This document shows positions 34,620-47,900 of a stretch of DNA of 64,000 bases, one piece after another (the first letter of the stretch is position 1; every line of letters starts with the position of its first letter). A program made the translations under genes and the position numbers. The notes beneath the pieces are model-generated. The model was not told where the DNA came from. It made no database searches and was given only the letters and a program-made list of their open reading frames with translations. Origin of the DNA: Mytilus californianus (lineage: Eukaryota; Mollusca; Bivalvia; Mytilida; Mytilidae). The DNA lies in assembly GCF_021869535.1 (NCBI RefSeq), contig NW_026262690.1, positions 9,721,501 to 9,785,500 on the forward strand, given 5' to 3'.

Positions 34620-35056
34620 TTTATGAACGTATTACACACATTTCGATACATAGGTTAACTACTGAGGCCAAAGACAATTTATAGCAAAATATCCCGATAA
34701 TATATACAAGATTCTTGTTGATTGTTGCGCATTTCTTGTGATACTGTAGTAATCTATTTGAAATATCTGACCTTTATTAAAGATCGTCTGATATAAATTA
34801 TTATTAAATAGAATATATAGTTATTAAATCATAATTAAGTCCTGATGAAACAACAAATAATATGTGAATGCGTCTGAAGTATGTGTTTTCATGTATGTCA
34901 ATATAACATTCTTTGTATGGTACGTTCTCGAAGATTAATCTGAAAAGACATCTATTATTTACATTTTGAAATGATAAATTAAAAAATGAAATAAAAATGA
35001 AAAAAAAAATAAAGGTATAAAAAGGAAAATTTGATAATATTCTTTTGCATTACTAT

Positions 35057-36252
35057 TAGGTCTTTCCACTTTTCTGTGGAAAGACCTATTGTATTTGTTC
35101 TGATTATTATTTTTTTCTTCCGCCAAATTTTGTTATCGCGTAAAATTTTTGTTTCGCAATATGTCGCTAAGATATTTCTTATATAGTATCATACAGTTTA
35201 TTCACTTTTTATTTTCACCCATTCTAAGCCGAACATTTTCTTTGTAAGAGTTATCTCCCCATTCACTGTTTATCTTGTGTGTGCATCTCCTTCGTAACAA
35301 AAAAAGATATCGACAAAATTCTTTTTCTAAATTGTTCGTTACATCCTCAGAAATTTTTGGCTAATTTGGATCGAAGCGATTTTATGAAATTTTAAAGGAG
35401 TTATCTACCTTTACCAAATAAATTTGTCGGTATGTTTTTTTAACTCATAAACCGTTAACCGTATAACCCTGGAATATTTTTATTTGAGGTTCCTAGGTCC
35501 TAACTTAGAAAATGAGATCAAGGTCAAAGATCAAGGTCAAGTTCTCAATTTTGACTTTTCCATTTTTTTGCATTTTCTCAAACACTTTTAAAGATATATA
35601 TGAAACAACAAGTGCAAAATGTTTGCTTTATTATAATGAAGATATGTTACATTTGGTCTGAAACAATCTAATGGCATCTTATAGGAGTAAGTGCCCCTGA
35701 AATGTCCAATTATAAGGTTAATTGATTATTACTTCAACTTGTTTCATTATAAAGCCATATGACCTTTTACAAAAGGTTGGATGACATATGACCTTGAAAA
35801 ATGACAACCGGAAGTGACCTTGAGAAAACCGGAAGTAGCCATTTTTGCACTTTCTTCATGGAAAAGTACTCGGAATCCATATATTTTGTAATTTTAATAC
35901 ATTAACTTATCACTAAAGACAAGAAATGACTTAGATAAACCGGAAGTGGCCAATTATCTCCTGGTTTACAAGCAAAAGTATATAAAAACTATATATTTTT
36001 GGAATCAGTGTGAAAGAAACTATTATATGAGACCGGAAGTGACATTTACTTCACCGGAAGTAGCTAATTATCTCCCTTATTTCACTCAGAAGTATATAGA
36101 AACCACTTATTTATCGCATCAGTATGAAGAAACTGATGATAAGATGCCAATTTTAACTTTGAGTAAACACGAACTAGCTTCTTTTCAATAAATCTAAAAA
36201 TTGCTGTGGAAAGACCTTCAATTGTTCTCTGAACAATTGGTTTTTAATTATT
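35057..36252 (+). repeat. ~1.2-kb dispersed element, left arm of a large inverted repeat
   Basis: It opens with 'aggtctttccacttttctgt', itself part of a short hairpin to 35087, and closes with 'ggaaagaccttcaattgttc'. It contains several 'accggaagtgacc' blocks. Its reverse complement recurs at 37343-38468. Confidence 0.8.
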
Positions 36253-37342
36253 CTTTTTTTTTTTTTTTAAATTTGAAGTATCATAAGACTTTAAATCTAG
36301 TATTACTTCAGCTGAGTCGATACCACTTCTGGGTGAATTGTTACTCCTCGGCGGCATCGCTCGTCCGGTAATCAGTGATTTTGTTTTGCATTACGTTGAT
36401 ACTTCAGAAACGTTCAGTGGATAATATATGTATATTTATTTAGAAAACTAACCATTTACACGTCACGTGCAGGCGCGGAGTATCCAAAAATGTTTCTGAT
36501 GGCATGTACAATCATTTTTTTTTACCTTTTGTGTATATATATAATGTTCTGATATCGTGCGTCTGTTGCCGGCAAACTGTCACATTTAAATTACTGGTTA
36601 CGCCGAAGTTCAATTTAATGTCTTCTTTGCAGTCCGCTTCTCAGTAATGTTTTTAAAACTGAACATATAAGCATCAACGATAAATTGCAGGAAAAAAAAC
36701 CCAGTTTACATGCATTCCTATTTTTAAAGCTCGTACAAATAAATTTTAGATTTTTCGACAATGTACGTATTTTGTATTTATACGTTTTAAAATCAAGAAT
36801 GCAATTTAATGTCTCATAATTCCTATTGCACACAAAAATAACATTTAAACTAAGTGTTCCAAGATTTAAGATCTGTGAGAGTATATTTCACTCAACATAT
36901 TTATATCAAAACTGTTCATATCATTATTATAATTTTGTATATGTTATTGTAAGAAGATAAATAACTACGAAAAATCACTTAACTTCTTTAGTTATAAAAT
37001 TTGATTTGGAGATTTACTTTGGTTGGTTTTGACGTCTATATATATGTGTTACTTGTTAGGGTTAACTTGTCGTTAACTTTTGATACTTTTGTAAGGTCAA
37101 TATTTGTCTTCGAACCCAACTGACATATTGTGTATTTAATTAAATTCGGTAACCTGTACATTTATGCATATGAGTTACCTATGCCATCAAGAAATTGAAT
37201 TGTACAGTTCATGATACTGCTTTTATACTGGAACTATATTACTTTGATATGGGTAATTGAGAAAATTTTAGGTTAGTCTTAAGATAAACAAAATAATAAT
37301 AATAATAATAATAATGATAATAATAATAATAATAATAATAAT
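36253..37342. other. Spacer between the two inverted arms
   Basis: About 1.1 kb of AT-rich sequence without a gene. It ends in an (AAT)n microsatellite at about 37290-37342 that abuts the right arm. Confidence 0.5.
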
Positions 37343-38468
37343 TATTAAAAACTAATTGTTCAGAGAACAATTGAAGGTCTTTCCACATCAATTTTCTAAA
37401 TAATTGAAGAGAAGCTACTTCCGGTTTACTTAAAGTAACTATTGGTGTCCAAGCATAGGTTTCTTCATTCTGATTCAATAAATATATGGTTTCTATATAT
37501 GTTTACCTGAAGTAAGGGAGATAATTGTCAACTTCCGGTTTAAAAAATGTCACTTACGGTCTCACATGATAGCTTTATTCAGACTGATTCCAAAAATATA
37601 CGGTTTCTATATACTTTTGCCTGTAATAAGGGAGATATTAGGTACTTCCGGTTTATTTTAGGTCACTTCTCGTCTCAAATGATAGGTTTCTGTGTGCGTA
37701 TTTAAAACATATATAGTTTCTAGGTATTTTTCCATGAAATCAGTGCAAAAATGGCTACTTCCGGTTTACTCAAGGTCACTTCCGGTTGAATTTTTTCAAG
37801 GTCATATGTCAACCAAGAGTTTGCAAAAGACTCTATGGCTTTATTATGTACCAAGTTGGAGTAATAATAGATTAACCTTAAATTTAATCATTTCAAGGAC
37901 CATAACTCCTATAAGATGTCATTGGATTGTTTCAGACCAAAAGTATCATATCTTCATCACAATAATGCAAACATTTTGCATTAGTTCTTTTATATATAGC
38001 TTCAAAAGTGTCAGAGAAAATGCAAAAACAAGCAAAATTCAAAATATATAGAACATGATCTTGACCTTTGAACTTGACCTAATTTTCTAAGTTAGGACCC
38101 ATGGACCTCAAATAAAATGACTTTAGGTTTATACGGCTTACGGTTTATGAGTTACAAAAACATAACGACAAATTTATTTGGTAAAGGTAGATAACTCCTT
38201 TAAGATTTCACCAGATCGCTTCGATATAAATCAGCCAAAAATTTCTGAGGATGTAACGAACAATCCAGAAAAAGAATTTTGTCGGTTTCTTTTTTTGTTA
38301 CGAAGGAGATGCACACACAAGATAAACAGTGAATGGGGAGATAACTCTTACAAAGAAAATTTTTCGGCTTAGCAGGGTGAAATTTAAAAGCGCATACACT
38401 GTACGATTCATTAAAAAAAATATCTAAGCGACATATTGCGAAACAAAAATTTATCGCAAGAACAAAGT
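37343..38468 (-). repeat. ~1.1-kb dispersed element, right arm of a large inverted repeat
   Basis: It starts with 'aactaattgttcagagaaca' and 'gaaggtctttccac', and ends with 'gcgacatattgcgaaacaaa'. It is the inverse of 35057-36252 but lacks the terminal 'aggtctttccac' hairpin at its outer end. Confidence 0.8.
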
Positions 38469-38529
38469 TGAATACGTTTTATACACTTGAATGGCTAAGT
38501 TTTACTATAAAACAAAAAGTGTACGTGGA

Positions 38530-38700
38530 CTTTATTGGAAAAGAAAATCCGTTATCTTATCAAAATCTTCAGAAATGTACTGCTATTCAATTATTATCTT
38601 CCAGTACTCTAATTCGCCGATGTTTTTCCGTATGCAGTGACCTTAACTACGAGACCTCTCGTTAGAAGTTTGGCCACCGCACAGCGCACTTCTACCAACA
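38530..38700 (+). repeat. Dispersed repeat (partner at 47735-47910)
   Basis: The blocks 'aaagaaaatccgttat', 'ttccgtatgcagtgacctta' and 'cgcacagc' occur in the same order at 47.74-47.91 kb. Confidence 0.65.
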
Positions 38701-39049
38701 TAAACCAAATACCTTTTAAACAAAAATAGACATTGCCGTTAGTTCAGATCCACTAAATCTTGTTTCCTTTAAAATGACGTCATTGTAGAAGAAAATTACC
38801 GGTTATAGAAACTATTCAATTAAATATTCAAAGCATTTTCAGCCCATCAGGTGGGTATGATACAAATGGCTGTAGACATATTGCACGGGATGTTTTACCT
38901 TCTTTAACATATTTAAACACAAATGACTTTGGATATGTGTTGTCGTAGCTACGATCCCTACTCCTTTTCCACGATCGCCACATCACCAATTTCGACTTAT
39001 CACCGGATTTTTACTTGCCTTTAACGACTAGCGAAGCAAGAACTGCCTG

Positions 39050-39210
39050 CCATTTTCGAGTACCTGACTTCACTCCCGTTTTTATTTTAGCAGTGTTGAT
39101 CAATCTTTATAGGTTCCTATGTAGTGTTTTTCGGACTGTTGTTTGTCTTTACTTGTTCTTTCTTTTGGTCATGGTATTGTATATTTTTCAACTGATGGTT
39201 TTAGATTGAA
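39050..39210 (+). repeat. Dispersed repeat family B
   Basis: 'gtttttcggactgttgtttg', then a 'ttggtcatggtattgtat' block, corresponds to 28985-29115 and 61255-61415. Confidence 0.5.
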
Positions 39211-39984
39211 TCTCTAGTATTTTCTCCCACTTTTAATTGTCGACCCTGACCACTGGGCAGTTCAACGTGTGTATTCTTCTGGAACACAGGATATCCAAGT
39301 TGATCTTTATGGTTCCGCTTCGTATAATTCGTAACGTACTTTAGGCCCTTTTCAGTGTCGAGCGACTGTTATGTTTTAAGATTTTGAAAATGCTGAATGC
39401 ACACATTACTTCTTTGCGATAAACCGATACAAAACAGCGCTGTGTTTTTTTTATATATAAATTTGAAATGATTATGAATCAGCAGTAAAAAATCTAATTT
39501 CTCGTTTTTTTGGGGTATTTCTGCATATTGTGCACGTACGTTCGTCGTGTGGATGATATAAAACCACAGTTAAAGGTCCCATTTACAGAATCACAACTAT
39601 TAGAAGTATATCAGCATATGTTATCTCTATTTATCTTTTGTTTTTATCTGACATTACAAGATTGCAATTTAATAATATGTCGGATTGATTTATAACCATA
39701 TTGTTAATTTAGAGTTAATTAACTACACCCGTTAAAATATGACAATTTTATAACTATCTGGTTATATTGATAAATAATATATGATTGGCCCTTCTTTAAA
39801 TGAATATCTATATATACAGTTGCGCAAAAAAATATTCTTAGTTATTCTGAAAATGTCGGACAAAAATATTAAGAAAAAGGTAAGAAACACAGTCGATATA
39901 TTATTACTAAAATTTTACTTAACAAAGTACAGAGGGAAGGTCATAGAGACATAAACATCCAGTGGCAAACATTACACGCATATC

Positions 39985-40266
39985 AGGACGAGAACATGTT
40001 AATGTAATATTAATATGAAGTTATGAAACCTTCTTTGTACTAGACCAACCGGCACGCAAAGCCCGATTTTACGTGCATAGGAACACATTTCAACCGATAC
40101 GGGCACAATATTTGACTCCGAGACGATAGATGTTTGCTCTTCCTCCTAAACGCCAGGTGCTCTGAGGAGAAGCAGCAAATAACAGTTCAAATCTTTGATT
40201 AAACACAGCCGTGGATTGAACGCACGACCTATCGAACTCTAGGAGAACATGCTACCATGTGGTCAC
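39985..40266 (-). mobile_element. tRNA-headed SINE on the minus strand
   Basis: On the minus strand from about 40266, the sequence shows a tRNA-like head ('ccacatggtagcatg' as A-box region and 'ggtcgtgcgttcaatcc' as B-box). A body with 'tcggagtcaaatattgtgcc' and a tail ending near 'gccggttggtctagtac' follow. It differs from the SINE at 24.6 kb. Ends and target duplication are not resolved. Confidence 0.55.
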
Positions 40267-40494
40267 CAAGACTGCAAATTTAAGGAAACGATCTCTAGGA
40301 ATTGGTGAATTATAGATCAGAGGTGCTTCCGGGGCTTTCAACTCTCTTTTCTTCAGATTTCTATGTTATCAAACCACGTACTAATGCACTAAAAATTAGA
40401 TCAGAATTCCCCCGTTCTCCAGCATAAAAAAAACGTTTTAATCATTTAGATCCGAGACTTGGTGGGTTTTAAAAAGGTTAATCAAATTCAATAA

Positions 40495-40700
40495 TTTCAT
40501 GAATACATAAAAAGGAAAACAGGAAATATCCAAAAATACTGGACAGTACAACAGACCACAACAACCACAAACACCAGACGCCTCCGAAAAAATAAAATTA
40601 CACATTAAAAAAAAACATTGAACAGAACAGCTGGCAAGGCAAACACAGTTCTTGGTTGAATACTTCCGTTTAGGACAAAATCCAAGAAAGAACAGACTTA
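40495..40700 (-). repeat. Dispersed repeat family C
   Basis: 'ctggacagtacaacagacca' and neighbouring blocks match 55300-55480. The orientation relative to the element is unknown. Confidence 0.55.
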
Positions 40701-41124
40701 GATGATTTTATAAATCTCATCATGATATTTCAGTATTGTTGAGACATCATTGCAAATACTGTCTCCAATTTTATATCTTAAATGCCTTTTTACGGTCTTA
40801 TTTATTACCAATCTGTGTATTTGTTGTCTATCATTAGGGGAAGACCTTTAAATTTTCAGGAGTGACAGGGCAGATTGATTTTTTTTTCTCTCGGGCAGAA
40901 TATTAATTTTCACTTGCTGCTTTTCATTTCGTGCCGCAAAGCATAACAAAACACTTTTCTCTTTTGTATAAACAATTATTTATTTTATTTAGTGGGCAGA
41001 ATTTTCATTTTCAACTTGTCTTTGGCATGCTTAGTTTTGTTAGTTCTCACCAGGATGAGACATATCCTCCTAGTCCCCCACCCAGAAAATCAAATGGTCG
41101 TCCACTTACCGATTTGGTTGTTTT

Positions 41125-41590
41125 TTTCTGAACGGATTATAATGGAACATTGTTCTGTGTTCCCTGTGTTTTTCTGAACGGATTGTAATGGGACATTGTT
41201 CTGTGTTCCCTGTGTTTTTCTGAACGGATTGTAATGGGACATTGTTCTGTGTTCCCTGTGTTTTTCTGAACGGATTGTAATGGAACACTGTTCTATGTTC
41301 CCTGTGTTTTTCTGAACTGATTGTAATGGGACATTGTTCTGTGTTCCCTGTGTTTTTCTAAACGGATTGTAATGGGACACTGTTGTGTGTTCCCTGTGTT
41401 TTTCTGAACGGATTATAATAGGACATTGTTCTGTGTTCCCTGTGTTTTTCTGAACGGATTGTAATGAGACATTGTTCTATGTTCCCTGTGTTTTTCTGAA
41501 CGGATTGTAATGGGACATTGTTCTGTGTTCCCTGTGTTTTTCTGAACGGATTGTAATGGAAAACTGTTCTGTGTTCCCTGTGTTTTTCCT
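41125..41590 (+). repeat. 46-bp minisatellite, ten units
   Basis: Units of 'ctgaacggattgtaatggga' plus 'cattgttctgtgttccctgtgttttt' step exactly 46 bp from 41128 (41174, 41220, 41266 and so on). Scattered substitutions occur. Open frames on both strands are by-products. Confidence 0.95.
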
Positions 41591-41667
41591 CATATCGAGA
41601 TTAAACAGAGGGAAGTTCAGACCTAAAATCTAGTTTAGCCCGTCAAATGTTCATGTGCCGGTCTTAG

Positions 41668-42265
41668 GGGCAATCCCACGGTGAATTTTTGAAGAAATTT
41701 TGCATACAAGCTATTTTTCACCTATTCAATTCAAATATGTAAGAAAAAAAATATACCTTCATTTGCTTCTTTTAGAGATAAATGGGGTAGAAATTTTAGA
41801 CATTTACTGGACAGTTCGGTTTCTTTGACATTTCTATCGTTGGGAAAGACATACCTAACTTTTTTATTTTAAAAGATAAAAGCAAGCGAATTTTTCTAAA
41901 AACATCTGGAATGTCTTCTCTACATAAGCGTGTTTCGAATTTGTGTAACAATTCTTTGGAAATAATTCATTTTATCTCAATTTCATGATTTTAGTAAAAA
42001 AAAACGGCACTTTTTTACTGTATATTTATCTGATTTAAGAAAATTTCATCGGTGATTTGTTCATAAAAATTGGCACACATAATCAAGAAAATGGCATTTT
42101 TAAAAAGAGGGGTTCATGAACTCGTTTTCAAGTTCAATCAGTCTGATTGAAAAAAATCAGTCAAAAATGGATCTTTTCTCGATATGTCACAGTTTGACGT
42201 CGCGAAAAATAACATTTTACGTTAGCGAAGGCATTACCTCCCCTGTTACTGTATCGTATGCCCTT
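41668..42265 (-). mobile_element. ~600-bp element, copy 2, inverted relative to 26.7 kb
   Basis: The reverse complement follows 26717-27339 nearly throughout. Landmarks are 'tttgacgtcgcgaaaaataa' and 'gttactgtatcgtatgccc'. It differs at the outer terminus next to 41668. Confidence 0.7.
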
Positions 42266-42364
42266 TTAGATATATAAAATTCCGGACCCCTGGTCTTTAG
42301 TAATATCTTGACGTTTTTGTGTTATTATGGATATAATGTAGAAATATTCATGATCCGCACTAGA

Positions 42365-43060
42365 CTGACAAAAGCAACAGTATAGGAACATCATTTTATT
42401 GCTTGTCTGCATTGTACACAGTAAGTGAACACCTATTTTGTTACTTGTCTTAATCGTACAACTACATAAGAACAGCGCATTTATTGCTAGTTTTCATCGT
42501 ACACCAGTATAGGAACACCGCTTTTATTGCGTGTCTGTATCGTACACCAATATATGAACGCCAATTTTATTACTTGTCGTCTTCATCGTACACCAACATA
42601 AGAACAGCGCTTTTATTGCTAGTCTTTATTGTACAACAGCATATGAACCACGCTTTTTATTGCTAATCTTCATCGTACACCAGTATAGGAACAGCGCTTT
42701 TTTGCTTGACTTCATCGTACACCAGTATAGGAACAGCGCTTTTTTGCTTGTCTTCATCGTGCACCAGTATAGTAACAGCAGTTTTATTGCCTGTCTTCAT
42801 CGTGCACCAGCATAAGAACACCGCTTTGTATTGCTTGTCTTCATCGTACACCAGTATAAAACATCGTTTTACTATGATTGCTAGTCTTTCTCGTACACCA
42901 GTATAGGAACAGCGTTTAATGCCTGTCTTCATCGCACACCAGCATAAGAACACCGCTTTTTATTGCTTGTCTTAATCGTACACCAGTATAAGTACAGCGC
43001 TTTTATTGCTGTATTCATCGTACACCAGCATACAAACACCGCTTTTACAGCTTGATATTT
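42365..43060 (+). repeat. 42-43-bp minisatellite, about 16 units
   Basis: Units like 'tcatcgtacaccagtatagg' plus 'aacagcgcttttattgcttgtct' recur at 42-43 bp. Central units (42671, 42713 and so on) are the most regular. Confidence 0.95.
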
Positions 43061-44944
43061 TGGGGATTTCATAATCATCTACAAATATCAAATATATAGA
43101 CTTCATCAGAATTCCAAAATCGGCGGATTTAACAGAAAAACCACTGGAGTCTATGTTTTCTTTATTAATTTATTTACTAACTTCGAATTCAAACTTATCT
43201 GATCCTCAAATTCCAAAATTCACAGTTTTACTCTCTGTGGTAATTTCTAGGACATACCCGTATATATTTTTTTTTATTGCTATTTGATGAGAAAATGGAC
43301 AATCTAATTAAAATATAGATCTCGGATTTCGTTATGCTCATATGAGAGCACGCGAGTTCCGATAGTTCTGAATTTTAATCAGATTGACAAAATGGGTAGC
43401 CCAAGTTAAATTTTCACTTTGTATAATTTTCGATAAATAGGAAAATACACGCAAAAAAAAAATCACTGTATTGTATTGTTAAAGATGTTAACAACATAAC
43501 CTTGATTGGATGAAAAATTCTCGATTATAAATACATGCGAGTCACTTTGAAGGAAAGTAAATTATGTACATTGCGGCATGCTAACAATTGAAAGTTTTTA
43601 TCATTTTTGTGATAGTATAACAAAGCATTTCTAAAGCATATTTTGCAAATATCCGCGTAAATGTGATTTATATCTATTTTATTTTTACATTATATGCAAA
43701 ATGTTCGAGTTTGGACAACGATCAATCACACATCGTTGCTAATTAACATTTATTGAACAAGTATGGGAGAAATCTGTTTGCACCAAAAAGGCATCCTTTT
43801 GCGCCACAACTCATTTGCGCCAATCCTACGTTTGTGGCACTAGTTTTCAATATGCCTAGTATCACTTGCATCAAAAATAAAGTATACCATTGCGCCAATT
43901 TATTTTAATGAAAAACAATGACTCCCCTCTTCCGTTTTAATCAGTGTTGGACCGGCACTGGACATAGCGACTGAGTCACGGTGTAAAGTCATTTAGAGTG
44001 GTTTTAATAAAACTTTTTTAAAGTTTGGAAACAAAACATTATTTACAGCCAGACAACAATATATTTTAAATGGTGAAATTTGTAATGTAAACCACATAAT
44101 TCTATAATCCTCTTGTATAAATCTGGTATTTTTCGACGGCAAATGTTTCCTTTTCTAAGTTGAAAAAAAAAAACAAAATTGATTGCAGTGATTATGAAAT
44201 TCCTCTGGTCCATCATTAGTACGTCTTACGGATGTTGGAGTTTCAGTGTACGGATTGTGGGGAAACCAATGTCATCAACATCTGTGGGTCACACATAATC
44301 AACAAAAGCTTCTACTTTCTTATTACTTTGGCATATCTTGCAACAATAGTCCCGAATTCCATAAAGTATTCTTTTTATGGTACCATAATTTGTTTAAAAA
44401 CATTTTGTACCATAGATATTAGTACAGGTAAATTGGCGCATATGAATTCCGTAAATTGGCGCAATTGATACCTTTGAAGATTAATATTTGGCGCAAATGA
44501 TACATCTTGAAAATAGCAATTGGCACAAAAGGACTGCTGCCTAAGGTTTGACATGTATGATTAACCAATTTAGATATTATGCAAACAGAGATGCATATTA
44601 TTGTGATCCGTCGATCAACGAAAAGACTATGTAATGTTATTTCACATATCAATTTCTTTGTATACTCAATAATTAACCAGTTTAACAGTAAAATGCTCTA
44701 TGGTCGGGTTGTTGTCTCCTTGATACATTCCCCATTTCCATTCTCAATTTTATGGACGTTTAAAAAGCGAGAAATCTTGAAATATGCAGGAAAATTTACG
44801 AGGTGTAAAATTTTCGCGTTTCTTTAGCAGCCGCGAAAAAACCGAAAATTAAACACACGCGAAAAAATTAACGTTAGGAATAATATTTCAATGTATTTTA
44901 TTTCATCTCACCGATTTAAGTTATTCTGATGTATTTGTTTTTAG
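43061..44944. other. Non-coding stretch before the first visible aminotransferase exon
   Basis: It is probably upstream intron or flank. Clusters of 'ttgcgcca'/'ttggcgca' words occur near 43780-43900 and 44430-44530, roughly inverted to each other. No N-terminal exon or start codon could be identified. Confidence 0.4.
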
Positions 44945-47900
44945 GAATATAGATATGAGGATTATCCAATTTTACGCACAATTCAGGAAAATGTTATTGG
45001 AAATGATTTGATAATACACGGACCATATGGACCTCGGAAAGGTATATATTTTAATGAATTTACATAAAAGCAGTTTCTATTGGGTTATTTTCCAACCAGT
45101 TCAAATGGTATTGTTTGTTGTATTTACACGTATTTAAAGGTTTTCTATGGTTCAAAATTTAACGTTTTCTCCGGGGACTCCGGCTTCCTCCACCAATAAA
45201 AACTGACCGCCCCGAAATAGCACAGACGGGTTGAAAGTGGCGTTAAACACCGATCAATCCGCCGATCAATCAAAATTTAACCATGCAATCCTATGACATG
45301 AGATTAGTATTTATACAACAAAGTAATTATATAGTAGATATTGTCAGTCAAATTTCTATGACATAAGATTTGTAGTTATACATCAAAGTAATTATATTGT
45401 AGTTGCTGTTGGTTTGTTTTTCAGTTGTTTACTGTGATTATACAGCATCTGGAAGGTATGTTTTAAGTTTACCTTAATTCGGACTAGGTTACCTATATAT
45501 CTTTTTTTACAAGAACACACGCTGTATAATATTGCAATTTTTAAATTTGATTTAGTCCATCAGATGACATTTTGAGCGTTTTCTGTCTTTGTCAATAATT
45601 TCAGACTTCCAATTTGAATTGAAACACGTTTCAATTAAATATATACTTTATAAGACAAACTGATGCGGCAATTCAAGTAAAGTACAAAATAAGAAAAGGA
45701 TATGGCTTAAAAGTGGTAAAGAAACCATTATCTTGCTGTTATAGTATCTTTTGATTTCGTTTTATGGCTTTAGCCAAAATGTTGTTGTTTGTGGTACATT
45801 ATTTTTTTGTATTTTTCTGTTCTCTTTCGAATAATTGAATATTTCAGATGCTTAGCGTTTATAGAAGACACAATAAGACAGCATGTATTACCGGTTTATG
45901 CTAATACGCATTCTTCTACAGGTTACAATGCTATACAAACTACTAAATTTAGAGAAGATGCCAGGTAAGATGTTGACTGTATGACATGGGGATTGTCTTT
46001 CGGTGCTATAGTTGCTTAAATATTCGTCATCCGAATTCTAACTATACTATATCACAGCCGGCTATGACAACGAATTCTAACTATACTATATCACAGCCGG
46101 CTATGACAACGAATTCTAACTATACTATAGCACAGCCGGCTATGACAGCGAATTCTAACTATACTATATCACAGCCGGCTATGACAGCGAATTCTAACTA
46201 TACTATATCACAGCCGGCTATGACAACGAATTCTAACTATACTATATCACAGCCGGCTATGACAACGAATTCTAACTATACTATATCACAGCCGGCTATG
46301 ACAGCGAATTCTAACTATACTATATCACAGCCGGCTATGACAACGAATTCTAACCATACTATATAAAAAAATCAACATATTGCCCTATTGTAAAACATTC
46401 CTCATCCTAAACATTTCATTCAAAAACATGAACAAATAGCAATATCAATTAAGAAATTCCCTTCTACAGCAATGGATATGTTAATTTGTAAATGTAGAGA
46501 ACTGAAATATTTTAGAACTCCTTAAATCATATGAATAAAGTATACATATGTAAGATAAGTATCAAAGGTCAAGAAACAAACCGATAATGAGTCGGAATGG
46601 ACAACATTTCCAAACGGAGTGTGTCTGTAGGGTACGAATTTCCTTTTCTTATAGGACAATAATCACATATAGTCTTTTAATTATTACTTTTTGAATATTT
46701 CCCAAATAAAACGCAACACCATGACTGAACGGGCTCTTCGTGACTAAGTTGCAATAATTCGTAAGAATAGCACAATAAAACAAACGAATAGTCAGGGTTA
46801 ACTCGATTTTTTCTGCTTTTAACATTAATATGCAATAATACGAACTATAGATGCTTATTTTTTTATTTTTTTAAAGATTTTAAATCGCTGCTGCCCGTGT
46901 ACACGTTTTATTTAGAAAACTACAAAAAGAAGCATTACATTCCTAAATAAATGGATACAACTGTTCTCTTTAGGTCCTTTTGTGCCAAGCAGCTTCTCGT
47001 GTATACTTATACAGCATTGGCTTTCAAATCTTTAGTTTTGAAAGTGTCTGATGAAGGTAAATCCATAAAATCTCTTTGGCCGCATCAAATATTAGTTACT
47101 CTCATACACTAATAATGTAAAAGACTTGTGCAACTTAGGAAAATATATATTTAGAGCACTGAAGCTCAGAAATGACTGTTTTCAGTAAGTTGATTTGTAA
47201 TTCATTTGTTACATATATTTGCTTTTTGGAATTATATTTATAAGTATTTATTTTTTGTGTATTTAATACTTCTGTCTGTTTTGTCATGATCGTATATTTT
47301 TGTAATCTATATTTAGTAAAAATTGATTATACATGTACCTATATGTTGTAAAACATTTGGTTAATAAAGAATTGATTTACAAATTTTTCTATTTTTTTCT
47401 TTCCAGGCATATAATAAAACAATGTGTGAATTGTGGTAAGAATGACGTAGTTATTTTTACTGGTAGTGGTTCTACGTCAGCCTTCCATAAATTAGCTTGG
47501 GCTTTAAAGATTAATTTGCTTAGAGTGGCAGAGGAAACGGTAAATACTAAATTATTAAGTTTTGGACTGGCTTTACTCAAAGTTCAATTAAACATTTCAA
47601 GAAAACCACTCGTAATCAGTTCATGCATGAAACATATACTATATTTGTTAAAGTCATATGATTCCTTCAAATTTAACAAAAAAGACGATTATGTTTTATA
47701 TACTATAATGAAAGTTTTGCTATAAAACACGTATATATAGACTTCCTTTTTAAAGAAAATCCGTTATTTTATCCAAATCTTTAGAAAATGTACTTCTATT
47801 GAATTATTGTCTTCCCATGATGTACTGTAATTCGACATCAGGTTTTCCGTATGCAGTGACCTTAATCAATCATGACATCTCTCGGTAGAAATTCAGCAAT

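Noticed and set aside
37290-37342. Possible regulatory (AAT)n tract
   Set aside because: A simple microsatellite at the end of a repeat copy; nothing suggests function.
41090-41380. Reverse open frames with regular protein repeats
   Set aside because: They arise from the 46-bp minisatellite; 46 is not a multiple of three, so the frame cycles without biological meaning.
42663-42953. Reverse open frame of 96 codons
   Set aside because: A by-product of the 42-43-bp minisatellite.
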